Positions 38,285 through 48,720 are shown, counted from the stretch's first letter. The stretch is DNA of 64,000 nucleotides from Catenovulum agarivorans DS-2 (GCF_000568405.1 NZ_ARZY01000012.1:47126-111125), one strand, 5' to 3'. Program-made: numbers and translations. Notes: a model not told the origin generated them from the letters alone.

Positions 38285-41200
38285 ATGAACAATACCCATA
38301 TTTTGAATCGTCTATATCAAGATATCCAAGACATTATTTTAAAAAGACAGCACCCGGTAACTGGGCTACTGCCTGCCAGCACCGCAATTACTACCCATGG
38401 CGATTACACTGACGCTTGGGTGCGTGATAACGTATACTCTATTATGAGTGTTTGGGCCTTAGGGCTTGCATACCGACGTATTGGCGAAACTGAACGATCG
38501 GATGAGTTGTGCCAATCAACCATCAAATTGATGCGAGGTTTATTGCAGTCAATGATGCGTCAGTCAGATAAGGTTGAAAAATTCAAACATACTTTGCACG
38601 CAAAAGATGCATTACATGCTAAATATGACACAGCCACAGGTTTAACTGTGGTTGCTGATGATGCTTGGGGACATCTACAAATTGACGCGACCTCAATCTT
38701 TTTGCTGATGATCGCACAAATGTCGGCATCAGGACTGCGTATTGTAAATACCTACGACGAAGTTGATTTCGTGCAAAACCTGATTTACTACATAGCATTC
38801 GCATACCGAATTCCTGACTACGGCATTTGGGAGCGTGGTAATAAAATCAATAATGGCAAAACCGAAATCAATGCCAGTTCAGTTGGCATGGCCAAAGCTG
38901 CTTTGCAAGCTCTAGATGGCTTTAATTTATTTGGCAAAAATGCTAGCCCAAGAGCGATAGTACACTCAATCCCTGATGGCATTTCTCGCGCTCGTAACAC
39001 CCTAGCCCGCTTATTACCACGCGAGTCGATTTCAAAAGAAGTAGACAGTGCAATTTTAAGTATTATTGGTTTCCCAGCCTTTGCTGTGGGCGATAAAGCT
39101 TTGGTTAAAAAAACTCGAGATAAGATTATTAGTGAACTAGGTGGTAATTATGGCTGCAAGCGTTTTTTATGGGACGGGCACCAAACCGCAGTAGAAGATC
39201 ACAGCCGTATCCATTATGAGCATAACGAGCTAACCAATTTTAAAGATATTGAATCGGAATGGCCGTTATTTTTTACTTATCTTTATATTCAAGCACTATA
39301 CGATCGTGACGACGAACAAGCACAATACTATCGCAGTAAGTTAGAGTCGATAATGGTTGAGCAGGATGGAAAAATGCTCATCCCTGAACTCTATTATTTA
39401 CACAAGGATAATGTAGCAGCGGAGAAAGAAAACCCACATTCACAGCCGCGTGTACCAAATGAAAACTTACCGCTCGTTTGGGCTCAAAGTTTATTTTATA
39501 CCGGCTTTATGATTGACGAAGGTTTAATTGAGCTAGACGATTTAGACCCATGCAAATTACGTTATCGCTCCACCAGCACAAACGAAACTCAAATTGCAGT
39601 GGTGATTTTGGCGGAAAACGAGCAAATAAAACAGCTATTAGCAAACCACGGTGTTATTGCAGAAACGCCAGCTGAAATTGCCCCCATCGGGGTTATGACA
39701 GCAAACCAGTTGGTAGAAGCTTACCAACACCTAGGCGAAAACCCTGTGTTAGGTTTATCAGGCCGTCCGCGTCGTAGAATGCAAAGTTTAGCAACCGCTA
39801 AAACTTATCAAATAAACAACAACCAGTATTTATGTTTATCATCTGTCCAACAAGACAGCTGCAATTACCGAAATTATGACGCTGAACTAGATTGTGAAAT
39901 TTTAATCAATGAAATTAATCATATAAACAAACACTGGATAAACAAACAAGCGGCGGTTGTCACCTACATGGTCACCCAATCTATGTGTGAATCAGCACAA
40001 ACCAAACCTTTGTTTGATACATTGAAAAAGCTCCAACTGCGCAATCAATTTAATAATGTTGGTTATGCATCAGCAGCACTTGCACTGCGGGCTTCATGTA
40101 ATTGCCAGCTCAATTTACCTAAATTAGTTTTAAACGAAACCGCATTTGAAACAAACCTAAACGTTGGCCAAGACACTTACCCGTTCAACCCTGCAGTATT
40201 AAAACCCGAGTTTGCTGCCCAGTTACCAGAATTAGAAAGTAGTGACCAAAATTGCTATCAGCACCTAGTCACTTGGGCTGTTGATCACTCATTAACTTCA
40301 GATATTAGCCTAGATAACAGTGTTCAATTTAGACAATTAGTTGAAGCTTGTTACCAAATTGCTCGACACAAGAATTTTTGGCTAACGGCTCGATGGTGTT
40401 TTTCGGCATTAGGTAAAGCACATGCTGATTTAGCGGATGATTTATCTCTGCTGTGTTCTCGCAACTTAAGTATTTTAGTTGGCACCAATAACTTGACAGT
40501 ATTGAGTGGTGATGAATCGTTACTTGATCAAGAAGAGTTACTACATACGCTTGATATTGCAGCTAAAACACCACTAGAACGCACCTTAGTTCAAGAACTA
40601 TTGGTGATCTTAAGCTATACAATTCGTACCAATACTCAGTTATTTAATGGTGTACGTTCAATTCACTTACACAACATGTTGAGTATGTGCAGTGAAAACA
40701 GCAGCAAACAGTGTGCAACTATGGAAACACTTGCGCAACTGTCGCCTCACCAGTTTATGCAAAAGGTCCAATCGATTCTTGAAAACCAACACAGAACATT
40801 CGATATCGATGTTAAAGTAAGCTTCTCTAGGCAAGACGGCTCACATGAATACATTGCTGGAACGCATCATGCAATGGACACAGACTGGCTGTTATGGCGT
40901 TCTGAACGGGGGTTAATCGCCCGTTTTGATGATGACTTTATCTCAGCTATTTGGCAAAGTTTGGCTTTTTGTAAGGGAATCGTTTTTGCAGATCATGCCA
41001 ATGACAAAGCCAAACTAGACAGCGAAGTTGTGCGTAGTTCCATGACGCCAGGCGAAGAAAGTTTTGCCGCTTTAGTTGATCAGTTAATTCAAGAAGCTCA
41101 TCCAGTTTATTACAAAGCAGCACTTGTTGAGGTACTGGCTATCTATCATAATTATTGCCAACAACACGAAGATGTGAAATGCCATGATTATGTTGTGTTA

Positions 41201-41353
41201 GGCGATATATTAGCCAAAGCAGCTTATAAACTCGTAGAGCTTGAAGGCGAAGACAGTAGCTGTCAAAGCCATTTAGAGCAGCTATTAATGCGCTCACCTG
41301 AAACATTACAACATTATGTAACTCAGGTACTGAAAGAACAATTGCCAAACTAA
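38285..41353 (+). CDS. GH15-like protein related to phosphorylase kinase alpha/beta subunits
   Basis: 1022 residues without a signal peptide. The first 430 residues form an (alpha/alpha)6 glucoamylase-like domain (GH15) with blocks typical of phosphorylase b kinase alpha/beta chains: TGLLPAS, DYTDAWVRDNVYSIMSVWALGLAYRR, DAWGHLQIDATSIFLLMIAQM and PDYGIWERGNKINNG (each partly quoted). GxWErG-type acidic residues may be catalytic or only ligand-binding. The C-terminal 590 residues continue the helical pattern of the family. Bacterial homologues are known but uncharacterised; a role in glycogen or starch control is a guess. There is no glycogen gene in the window, and the gene is transcribed alone. 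Confidence 0.8.
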   Translation: MNNTHILNRLYQDIQDIILKRQHPVTGLLPASTAITTHGDYTDAWVRDNVYSIMSVWALGLAYRRIGETERSDELCQSTIKLMRGLLQSMMRQSDKVEKFKHTLHAKDALHAKYDTATGLTVVADDAWGHLQIDATSIFLLMIAQMSASGLRIVNTYDEVDFVQNLIYYIAFAYRIPDYGIWERGNKINNGKTEINASSVGMAKAALQALDGFNLFGKNASPRAIVHSIPDGISRARNTLARLLPRESISKEVDSAILSIIGFPAFAVGDKALVKKTRDKIISELGGNYGCKRFLWDGHQTAVEDHSRIHYEHNELTNFKDIESEWPLFFTYLYIQALYDRDDEQAQYYRSKLESIMVEQDGKMLIPELYYLHKDNVAAEKENPHSQPRVPNENLPLVWAQSLFYTGFMIDEGLIELDDLDPCKLRYRSTSTNETQIAVVILAENEQIKQLLANHGVIAETPAEIAPIGVMTANQLVEAYQHLGENPVLGLSGRPRRRMQSLATAKTYQINNNQYLCLSSVQQDSCNYRNYDAELDCEILINEINHINKHWINKQAAVVTYMVTQSMCESAQTKPLFDTLKKLQLRNQFNNVGYASAALALRASCNCQLNLPKLVLNETAFETNLNVGQDTYPFNPAVLKPEFAAQLPELESSDQNCYQHLVTWAVDHSLTSDISLDNSVQFRQLVEACYQIARHKNFWLTARWCFSALGKAHADLADDLSLLCSRNLSILVGTNNLTVLSGDESLLDQEELLHTLDIAAKTPLERTLVQELLVILSYTIRTNTQLFNGVRSIHLHNMLSMCSENSSKQCATMETLAQLSPHQFMQKVQSILENQHRTFDIDVKVSFSRQDGSHEYIAGTHHAMDTDWLLWRSERGLIARFDDDFISAIWQSLAFCKGIVFADHANDKAKLDSEVVRSSMTPGEESFAALVDQLIQEAHPVYYKAALVEVLAIYHNYCQQHEDVKCHDYVVLGDILAKAAYKLVELEGEDSSCQSHLEQLLMRSPETLQHYVTQVLKEQLPN

Positions 41354-41371
41354 CCCTTCGCATATACCCTG

Positions 41372-41404
41372 ATCTGGCTGAAGATATTTCAGCCAGATTT
41401 TCCA
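41372..41404 (+). terminator. Terminator after the GH15-like gene
   Basis: A perfect 11-base stem (ATCTGGCTGAA / TTCAGCCAGAT) with a 5-base loop followed by T's, 18 bases after the stop. Confidence 0.75.
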
Positions 41405-41461
41405 GCAAAAATGTCAACTTTTGCTATCGTTATTAAGTAAACTCTCAACAATTGGTAGAAC

Positions 41462-42664
41462 ATGCAAAAAATAATTCCGCTCAGTGAAGTTAAAGTTGGT
41501 ATGTATGTAATTGAAGTCACAAAACAAACAGGTCAAGTGGCAGTAAAAACCAGTGGCTGGGTGAAAAAACCTGAAGTTATTCAAGTATTGAGAAAAAAAG
41601 GCGTAGTAGAAGTAGCGATAGATCCTGACAAAAGCATTCAAGCTGATAAAGACCAATCTCGTGTTGATATCACGCAACATCGGCAATCGACCGAACGCAA
41701 AGACACAATTAAACCAACCAAAGTTGCTTTGGAAATGAAAAAAGCCAAAAAGCTCTATTCTGAAGCGCTCGATTTGCAAAACAAAGTCATCAACGGAATT
41801 AAGCAAGGCCATGCACTCGACATTGAGCCGATAAAAGAATTAACCAGCCAATTAATTGATTCAATTTTTCGTAATGAAGAAGCACTAGCGTGCATGACAC
41901 GCATTCGGGATAAAGATGCCTACCTCTATGAACATTCACTAAATGTCTCAATACTGATGGCGATGTTTGCCAAACATTTGCAGTTTAGCGACAAGGAAAT
42001 AGAGCAATTAGCGCAAAGTGCATTTTTACACGATATAGGAAAAGTACTGGTACCAGACGAAGTTCTACATAAACCGTCACGATTAACCGAAGACGAGTTT
42101 GAAATTATGAAAAAACACGTCGAGTACGGAGTCGAAACGTTACAACAAAGCCAAGGGATCAGTGACGAATGCATCAAAACAGTTAGTTTACATCATGAAA
42201 AACTCAATGGCTGTGGTTACCCAAAAGGGTTAGAGGATGAGCACATTACCCAAGCAGGCCGGATGTTAACGATTGTTGATATTTACGATGCTATGACAGC
42301 CGAGCGCGTATATAAAAAAGGCATGACACCAAGCGCCGCGTTCAAAATCATGTTATCTATGGCACCGGCTGAAATTGACGCAAACTTGCTGCAACAATTT
42401 ATTAAATGTATGGGTATTCACCCTGTTGGCACCTTAGTACTGCTAAATAGTGGTAAACTAGCAATTGTAACTCAAGCTAACCGAATCAATCCTCTACAAC
42501 CTGTAGTAAAAGTCTTTTATAACACCAAACATAAAAGATACTCAGAAATAAAAGATATTGACCTATCAAAAAGCAACTGTACAGAAAGCATAGACAAAGC
42601 AGTTAAACCAGAACAATTCGGTATTGAGTTGATGAAGTTTTTTAAAGACGTTTTAAGCAACTAG
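41462..42664 (+). CDS. HD-GYP domain phosphodiesterase with N-terminal DUF3391
   Basis: 400 residues. The N-terminal DUF3391 domain (about 1-125, starting IIPLSEVKVGMYV) precedes an HD-GYP domain (about 145-320) with HSLNVSILM, the metal pair HDIGKVLVPD and HHEKLNGCGYPKGL, so it should be an active cyclic-di-GMP phosphodiesterase. A short C-terminal domain follows. It lacks a receiver, so its input is unknown. The next gene, a secreted nuclease, starts six bases after its stop, suggesting one transcript. Confidence 0.92.
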   Translation: MQKIIPLSEVKVGMYVIEVTKQTGQVAVKTSGWVKKPEVIQVLRKKGVVEVAIDPDKSIQADKDQSRVDITQHRQSTERKDTIKPTKVALEMKKAKKLYSEALDLQNKVINGIKQGHALDIEPIKELTSQLIDSIFRNEEALACMTRIRDKDAYLYEHSLNVSILMAMFAKHLQFSDKEIEQLAQSAFLHDIGKVLVPDEVLHKPSRLTEDEFEIMKKHVEYGVETLQQSQGISDECIKTVSLHHEKLNGCGYPKGLEDEHITQAGRMLTIVDIYDAMTAERVYKKGMTPSAAFKIMLSMAPAEIDANLLQQFIKCMGIHPVGTLVLLNSGKLAIVTQANRINPLQPVVKVFYNTKHKRYSEIKDIDLSKSNCTESIDKAVKPEQFGIELMKFFKDVLSN

Positions 42665-42670
42665 CCATCT

Positions 42671-43465
42671 GTGAAACGAATTCGAATAGCGATTGGGCTG
42701 CTCTACTTATTCGCTGTAATTCAGCCACCTGTTTATGCTTGGGGCCCGATGGGTCATGCATTAACAGGTGAACTCGCAGAACCATTTTTAACCACAACAG
42801 CCAAAGAAAAAATAAAGCGACTACTCGGCAACGAATCCATCGCATACGCCACCACATATTTAGATCGAATGCGCGGCAATAAAAGCGAATTTTGGCAAAA
42901 AACCGCTTCACCTTGGCATTATGTCACTGTGCCCGATGGCCAGCTATACTCGCAAAATCAACACGCACCATCAAGAGGTGATGCTTACACCGCGTTAAAC
43001 CACTACGCCGGTGTTTTAGCTAAGTCAAATAATCCTAAACAACAAAAACTCGCGCTATATTTTATCCTACATTTGGTTGGAGATATTCATCAACCTCTGC
43101 ACGCTGGTAATGGTAAAGACCGCGGAGGCAATAATTTTCAGGTGTACTTCCAGCACAAAAGAACCAATTTACACAGATTGTGGGACAGCCAAATGTTGTC
43201 GCAGCATAAACAAAAACATTGGCATAACAAGCTGTCAGCCCAACTCAATCAATTGCCCTTGGCACAAATTCAAACTTGGCAAGATAGTTCGTCGATTGAA
43301 TGGATTAATGAAAGTGCGAAAATTCGCCAGCAGATTTATCCGACCGCTGAGCGACAGAATATCGACAGTAAATATGTTTCGGATGCACTTAAAACCACTG
43401 AGCTTAGGTTAATGCAAGCCGCAGTTCGGCTTGCACATTTACTCAATACACTGCTGGCTCATTAG
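42671..43465 (+). CDS. S1/P1-type secreted nuclease
   Basis: 264 residues from a GTG start. A signal peptide ends at VYA, so the mature protein begins WGPMGH; an N-terminal Trp is a zinc ligand in this family. Other zinc-site blocks are visible: PWHYVTVPDG, the LALYFILHLVGDIHQPLHAG block with its His and Asp, and GGNNFQV near residues 150-156. Such enzymes cut single-stranded DNA and RNA outside the cytoplasm, probably for phosphate or nucleoside scavenging. It follows the HD-GYP gene by six bases and overlaps the convergent ABC exporter gene by four bases. Confidence 0.92.
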   Translation: MKRIRIAIGLLYLFAVIQPPVYAWGPMGHALTGELAEPFLTTTAKEKIKRLLGNESIAYATTYLDRMRGNKSEFWQKTASPWHYVTVPDGQLYSQNQHAPSRGDAYTALNHYAGVLAKSNNPKQQKLALYFILHLVGDIHQPLHAGNGKDRGGNNFQVYFQHKRTNLHRLWDSQMLSQHKQKHWHNKLSAQLNQLPLAQIQTWQDSSSIEWINESAKIRQQIYPTAERQNIDSKYVSDALKTTELRLMQAAVRLAHLLNTLLAH

Positions 43466-45249
43466 TCTTGTTGCTGCTGTTGAGCTTGCCACAAGTTATA
43501 ATAATGCCCTTTCGCAGCTAATAAATTTGCATGCGTACCCTGCTCAACCAAGTTTCCTTTGTCTAACACAATAATTTTATCCGCATCAACAATAGTCGAT
43601 AATCTATGCGCAATCACTATGCTAGAGTGTCCTGATGCATATTGATTAAACGCGCGCATTATGGTGCGCTCTGCATTTGAATCTAATGACGAGGTTGCCT
43701 CATCAAACACCAAGATGGGAGCATTCTTCAAAATTGCCCTTGCTATCGCTACACGTTGTTTTTCGCCACCGGATAATTTAAGCCCGCGCTCACCCACTTG
43801 AGTTTCAAGCCCTTTTGGCAGCGACGCAACAAAGTCAGCTAATGCGGCTAATTCAACCGCAGTAACGACCTCATCTTCAGTAGCATCTTGGCGACCATAT
43901 CGAATGTTGTTAAACAAGCTATCGTTAAACAACACTGTATCCTGTGGCACTATGCTGATACTTTGCCTAAGTGACTGCAAAGTTGCATCCGCGATATTCT
44001 GACCATCAATCAAAATTTGCCCCGAATCAAGATCGTAAAAACGATACAGCAACTTAACCAATGTAGATTTTCCTGAACCACTATGTCCAACTATCGCAAT
44101 TTTCTCGCCTGGCTCTAAGGTAAATGAAACATCCTTCAAGATGCTGCGATCTTGATTGTAGTTAAAACTCACTTGATTAAATTCGACGTTAGCTTGAGCG
44201 ACCACCAATGGCTGCGCCTGCGCTTTATCTGTTGTTTTGGGTTGGCGTTTTAACAGCGCAAACATATGCTCAATGTTCGCCAATGAGCCTTTAATTTCCC
44301 GATAAACAAAACCCAAAAAGTTCAGTGGCAAAAACAGCTGCATCATAAAAGCATTTACTAATACAAAATCACCGATAGACATTTTGTTTAAACTTACCTG
44401 ATAGGCAGCCAATATCATCATACTGGCCATCGCAGTTGAAATCACTAATGCTTGGCCAGCATTTAACACAAATAATGATAAACGGTTTTTTCGTTTGGCC
44501 ACTTCCCAATCAGCCAAAGCGGCGTCGTAGCGCTGAGCTTCGTACGCTTCATTGTTAAAATACTTAACCGTTTCGTAATTCAACAAACTATCAATTGCAC
44601 GCGTACTGCTACTTGAATCAGCTTTTGCGGCAGCCTTGACGTATTCAGTTCGCCAATCCGTCGCCCAAATAGAAAATCCAACATAACAAACAATCGCAAT
44701 AACAATAATCAGCGCAAATGGCCAACCATAGTTGATAAAAAACAATCCAACCACAAAAGTTATTTCTAACAAGGTTGGCCCAATATTAAACACCATAAAG
44801 CGCATTAAAAAACTAACACCATGTGTACCTCGGTCAATATCTCTAGCAATACCGCCCGTTTGCCGCGTTAAATGAAAATCTATATCCAGCTGGTGTAAGT
44901 GCTGAAATACCGCCAAGCCAAGGCGACGCATGGCGCGTTCCGTTACTCGGCCAAACAAGGTATCGCGAACTTCGCCGATTATGGTATTGAGCAATCTAAC
45001 CGCACCATAAGCTAACAACAAGGCTAATGGCACAGCAGCCCAACCCTCAACCCCATTGTTAGTATTTAATCCATCTACGATATTTTTAAGTACAAAAGGT
45101 AAAGTCACGCCAGCAACTTTAGCAAGTATTAAACACAACAAGGCTAATACAATGCGTAATTTAAACTCGGTCAAATAAGGCCAAACTTGCCTGACGACTT
45201 GCCAATTAAGCGTTTTGTTGTCGAAGTCATTGTAGTGAGATGGGCGCAT
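43462..45249 (-). CDS. ABC exporter of the ATM1/HMT1 type
   Basis: 595 residues from the ATG at 45249, which has AAGG six bases before it; a TTG two codons earlier is less likely. Six membrane helices (about 30-320) are fused to an ATPase with Walker A GHSGSGKST, signature LSGGEKQR, Walker B ILVFDEATSSLD and switch His in IAHRLST. FNNEAYEAQRYD and the TGGIARDIDRGTHG loop are characteristic of the ATM1 (heavy-metal/glutathione-linked) branch rather than MsbA. It probably exports glutathione-bound metal or persulfide. It is transcribed alone, divergent from the chemoreceptor. Confidence 0.88.
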   Translation of the reverse strand: MRPSHYNDFDNKTLNWQVVRQVWPYLTEFKLRIVLALLCLILAKVAGVTLPFVLKNIVDGLNTNNGVEGWAAVPLALLLAYGAVRLLNTIIGEVRDTLFGRVTERAMRRLGLAVFQHLHQLDIDFHLTRQTGGIARDIDRGTHGVSFLMRFMVFNIGPTLLEITFVVGLFFINYGWPFALIIVIAIVCYVGFSIWATDWRTEYVKAAAKADSSSSTRAIDSLLNYETVKYFNNEAYEAQRYDAALADWEVAKRKNRLSLFVLNAGQALVISTAMASMMILAAYQVSLNKMSIGDFVLVNAFMMQLFLPLNFLGFVYREIKGSLANIEHMFALLKRQPKTTDKAQAQPLVVAQANVEFNQVSFNYNQDRSILKDVSFTLEPGEKIAIVGHSGSGKSTLVKLLYRFYDLDSGQILIDGQNIADATLQSLRQSISIVPQDTVLFNDSLFNNIRYGRQDATEDEVVTAVELAALADFVASLPKGLETQVGERGLKLSGGEKQRVAIARAILKNAPILVFDEATSSLDSNAERTIMRAFNQYASGHSSIVIAHRLSTIVDADKIIVLDKGNLVEQGTHANLLAAKGHYYNLWQAQQQQQD

Positions 45250-45374
45250 GAACAACCTTATGATATTTGAATGTAATTATTCGAAAAATTAGTAGTTATT
45301 TGTTTCTCTGCTACACTTTTAGCAATAACAGGCCCTCCCAGTGTAGCGAAAGTAGGTAAAGAAGAGGATCTTAT

Positions 45375-46985
45375 ATGTTTTCACTGCGAATATCGCATAA
45401 ATTAATGGCAATGGTCGCCATTACCGTATTGGCATTTTCGATAACACAATTTTACGCGCAAATGGTTGAAAGCCAAAATGCAAAATCGTTACAAAGGTTA
45501 GAAAGCCGGCTCTATCCTATTTTAGAAATGACCACTGAAAATGTAGGCTCAGTGTTGCTAATGGAACAACAGTTTAATAGTGCAGTTACCACAGGTGATG
45601 AACAGTCGATTGAACAAGCTTCAGCTTATTACCAAACCATTAAACAAAACATAGCTCAAATAAACAAGTTAGCACCGGAATTAAAAACGTCGCAAAAAAC
45701 ACTAGAAAACTTACTAGATAGTTGGACCAATAAGTCGATTGAAATCTCTAAAGGTTTTATCGACGGCACGGTCGACTTTTCAACCATAGCAACAGACGCC
45801 GCCAAAAATGCCCAAGTACTCGAGCAGTTAAAAGAGGCAATGGAGCGCATGCGCACTAATGTACGCTCAGAGTTTACCCAAGCAATAACTTCGACCATTG
45901 ATTCATCTGCAGAAGCGAATCGCTTGACTTTGATTATCGCATTTATTGCGATTAGTGGATTAGTTGTCGCCAGTGTATTTATTGGAAAGTCGATTACCTC
46001 CAATATAAAAACGGTATCATCAAACCTTCATGAAATGGCAACAGGTAAAGGTGATTTAACCGTTAGAATTCAATACTCAGGCAAGGATGAAATTGGAGAA
46101 CTTGTCACCAACTTTAACCAATTTGTCGCTAAACTACATTCTGCTTTTGCCGATATCTCTGAGGATATCGAGGGGTTATCCCGAGTGAGTAGTCAACTTA
46201 CCGAGGCTAGCTGCGAAAATTCTAGCCAAAGTGAAGCACAAAACACTGCAATTAGTGATCTGAGACGTTCAATTGAAGAATTAATGGCCAGTGTCAACGA
46301 AGTTGCTGAGTTTGCGGAAACGGCTGCAACTCAAACTGCAGATGCCAAACAAGCGGCCGATCTAGGAAAGCAAACGCTGAACACGAGTGTACAGACGATT
46401 ACAGCACTTGCAGATGAGATCAACCAAGCGGCCGGAATCGTCAATAAATTTGAATCCTTTTCCAATGATGTTGGTAACTTACTCGACACCATACAAAATG
46501 TTGCCGAACAAACTAACTTGCTCGCATTAAATGCAGCAATTGAGGCTGCTCGAGCAGGTGAACATGGTCGAGGTTTTGCAGTCGTTGCGGATGAAGTCAG
46601 AGAGCTAGCTGTACGTACTCGTCAAGCAACAGAAGAGATACACACAGTTATTGGCGAATTGCGTGACGTCTCATCTAATGCAGTTTATGCAATGCAACAC
46701 AGTGTCGAAAAAGCCAATAGCGGGGTTGAGGCGACAAATAAATCCGGTGAGGTATTAAATAGTATTTTGAGCAACGTTGATGTAATTACCTCTGTGAATA
46801 GTCAAATTGCCGCGGCGACGCATCAACAGAGCATGACGTTTGCACATATAATGGACAATGTAACCTCCATCCATGCAAACACAGAACAATTAAGTTTAAC
46901 AACGTCCAAGGTAGACTCTGTAACCGAAGACACTGTTGATATTACAGCTGCACTCAGAAGCTTGTCTTCACAATTTAAAGTGTAG
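45375..46985 (+). CDS. Methyl-accepting chemotaxis protein
   Basis: 536 residues. A membrane segment at about 10-28, a helical periplasmic sensor of about 155 residues, a second membrane segment (about 183-203), HAMP (about 204-257), and a signalling domain with the hairpin tip [19 protein letters not shown] (near residue 380) that contacts CheA/CheW. No CheB/CheR-binding pentapeptide is seen at the C-terminus (ends SSQFKV). It is followed 42 bases later by a porin-like gene and then a phosphate-binding-like gene, so it may sense a related ligand. Confidence 0.93.
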   Translation: MFSLRISHKLMAMVAITVLAFSITQFYAQMVESQNAKSLQRLESRLYPILEMTTENVGSVLLMEQQFNSAVTTGDEQSIEQASAYYQTIKQNIAQINKLAPELKTSQKTLENLLDSWTNKSIEISKGFIDGTVDFSTIATDAAKNAQVLEQLKEAMERMRTNVRSEFTQAITSTIDSSAEANRLTLIIAFIAISGLVVASVFIGKSITSNIKTVSSNLHEMATGKGDLTVRIQYSGKDEIGELVTNFNQFVAKLHSAFADISEDIEGLSRVSSQLTEASCENSSQSEAQNTAISDLRRSIEELMASVNEVAEFAETAATQTADAKQAADLGKQTLNTSVQTITALADEINQAAGIVNKFESFSNDVGNLLDTIQNVAEQTNLLALNAAIEAARAGEHGRGFAVVADEVRELAVRTRQATEEIHTVIGELRDVSSNAVYAMQHSVEKANSGVEATNKSGEVLNSILSNVDVITSVNSQIAAATHQQSMTFAHIMDNVTSIHANTEQLSLTTSKVDSVTEDTVDITAALRSLSSQFKV

Positions 46986-47027
46986 ATTTTTATAAGTACA
47001 GATTAGTTATACCCATAGGAGCATTTT

Positions 47028-48284
47028 ATGATTCAAACTAGGCTGAAACAGTCAATTTGTGCGCTTGCCCTGCTCTCCTGCGCACACCCATTAGCACAAG
47101 CTGGCGACTTTAACTTTTCAGGCTTTATGTCGATTGGTGGTGGATTTGTTGATGACGAATCAGCCCCTAGTTACGCTGGTTATTCAGAAGAAGATCTCAC
47201 ATTCGACAACAGTTTGCTTGGTATTCAAGTATCATCTGATATATCAGATGAACTCAGCGCAACCGTGCAGTTAACGGCGCGTAGTTTTGACGGCTTTGAT
47301 GTAGAGGCTGAGTGGGCATATGTTAGTTGGCAAGCCACTGACGAAAGCACAGTGAGAATTGGTCGGCTTAGAACGCCATTTTATATGTATTCAGATTACC
47401 TAGATGTAGGGTATGCGTACCCGTGGATTAGCCCCCCAAACGAAGTGTATTATTTACCATTTAACAACGTAAATGGTATCGACTACTACACCACGGGCAC
47501 ACTCGGTAGTTTTGACACAACAATGCAAGTTTATTTTGGTGGTTTCACCGATACCCTCAACCAAGGCGGTATGGATGTTGAAGCAAAAACCCGCAATCAA
47601 CTTGGGTTTGCTGGCACATTGGCCAAAGATTGGTGGACCTTTAGAGCGGCTTACCATACGGCTAAACTCAGCATTGATTTAACTCCAGTTGGTTTACCCA
47701 GTTCAATTAGTGGCCCAGCGTCAGATTTAAATAATGCAGTCAATAGCCAATTACCGCCAGAAGCACAACATACGTTACAATCACCACTCACTATCGGTGG
47801 TTTTGCTGATTTTTTAACCCACTTAGGTTACAATCAAAATACCGACCGAATGTTAATTCAAGACGACACTGCGCAGTTTCTTGAAGTTGGTGTCAATATA
47901 GACACAGGCACGTTTGTCGCGGCTGCAGAACATGTTGAGTTAAGACTGGATGACGAAACACTTTTTTCTGACAATATACGTCAATTTGTAATGGTTGGGG
48001 TTAGAACAGGTGATTGGTTAATTCACCTGACCGCATCAAAAGCTGACGACGATGCATCGCAAATATCCAAAGGTGTAGCCGTTACCGATCAAGTATCTGG
48101 TACGGTAAAACAGTTGTTAGATGGACTGGCAGCAGATGATCCACTAACAAGAGATACAGTCACCTTAGGGGCTCGTTGGGACATCACAGCAGGTACAGCA
48201 TTAAAGATTCAGTATTCGGATGTTGATACTGAAGGGCGCGCGGGCCAAAAAGTATATGCATTTGCGCTACAAACTGTGTTTTAA
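47028..48284 (+). CDS. Porin-like outer membrane protein
   Basis: 418 residues with a signal peptide (cut near AQA, residue 25). The mature protein has alternating beta segments from FNFSGFMSIGGGF to a terminal aromatic residue (YAFALQTVF), as expected of a beta-barrel. VRIGRLRTPFYMYSDYLDVGYAYPWISPP resembles the loop 3 region of gammaproteobacterial general porins (quoted in part). It lies ten bases before a small phosphate-binding-like gene, probably in one operon. The substrate is unknown. Confidence 0.78.
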   Translation: MIQTRLKQSICALALLSCAHPLAQAGDFNFSGFMSIGGGFVDDESAPSYAGYSEEDLTFDNSLLGIQVSSDISDELSATVQLTARSFDGFDVEAEWAYVSWQATDESTVRIGRLRTPFYMYSDYLDVGYAYPWISPPNEVYYLPFNNVNGIDYYTTGTLGSFDTTMQVYFGGFTDTLNQGGMDVEAKTRNQLGFAGTLAKDWWTFRAAYHTAKLSIDLTPVGLPSSISGPASDLNNAVNSQLPPEAQHTLQSPLTIGGFADFLTHLGYNQNTDRMLIQDDTAQFLEVGVNIDTGTFVAAAEHVELRLDDETLFSDNIRQFVMVGVRTGDWLIHLTASKADDDASQISKGVAVTDQVSGTVKQLLDGLAADDPLTRDTVTLGARWDITAGTALKIQYSDVDTEGRAGQKVYAFALQTVF

Positions 48285-48294
48285 GGAGATGCTC

Positions 48295-48720
48295 ATGTCT
48301 AATTTTAAAGCAATGATTGTCGCAATCGGCCTGCTTATCACACCCTTTGCGGCATTAAGTGAAATAGTGGTTGTGGTTCATCCTTCGACTGGTTTTGATT
48401 CAATGTCAGCTGACGATGTATCTCGACTTTTTTTGGGTAAAACCAAGAAGTTTCCCAATGGTACAGCTGCGGTGCCACTTAACCAAGATGCTGGCACAGC
48501 AGCACGAGATCAATTTAACGAGCAAGTCTGTAAAAAAAGTGCATCTCAATACAAAGCATATTGGTCAAAATTGGTTTTCACCGGAAAAGGCACACCTCCC
48601 AAAGATGCAGGTGATAGCAACAATGTAAAATCGTTGGTGGCTTCAAATCCAAATATGATTGGTTACATCGACGGCAGTTTAGTGGATGGATCAGTTAAAG
48701 TGGTTTATACGTTGGAATAA
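48295..48720 (+). CDS. Small PstS-like periplasmic protein
   Basis: 141 residues from the second ATG (48295), six bases after AAGGAG; the first ATG overlaps that site. A signal peptide ends near ALS (residue 22). The mature part is a single PBP-like lobe of phosphate-binding type: IVVVVHPSTGFDSMSADDVSRLFLGK, the PLNQD strand and the NPNMIGYIDGS motif near the end (quoted in part). It is far shorter than a true PstS (over 300 residues), so it is probably not the binding protein of a Pst transporter. It lies directly after the porin-like gene. Confidence 0.8.
   Translation: MSNFKAMIVAIGLLITPFAALSEIVVVVHPSTGFDSMSADDVSRLFLGKTKKFPNGTAAVPLNQDAGTAARDQFNEQVCKKSASQYKAYWSKLVFTGKGTPPKDAGDSNNVKSLVASNPNMIGYIDGSLVDGSVKVVYTLE

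Noticed and set aside
48289..48291. Earlier ATG of the PstS-like gene
   Set aside because: It overlaps the AAGGAG ribosome-binding site; the ATG at 48295 is properly spaced.
48295..48720. Phosphate transporter binding protein PstS
   Set aside because: Only 141 residues and no pstCAB or phoU nearby; it has just one binding-protein-like lobe.
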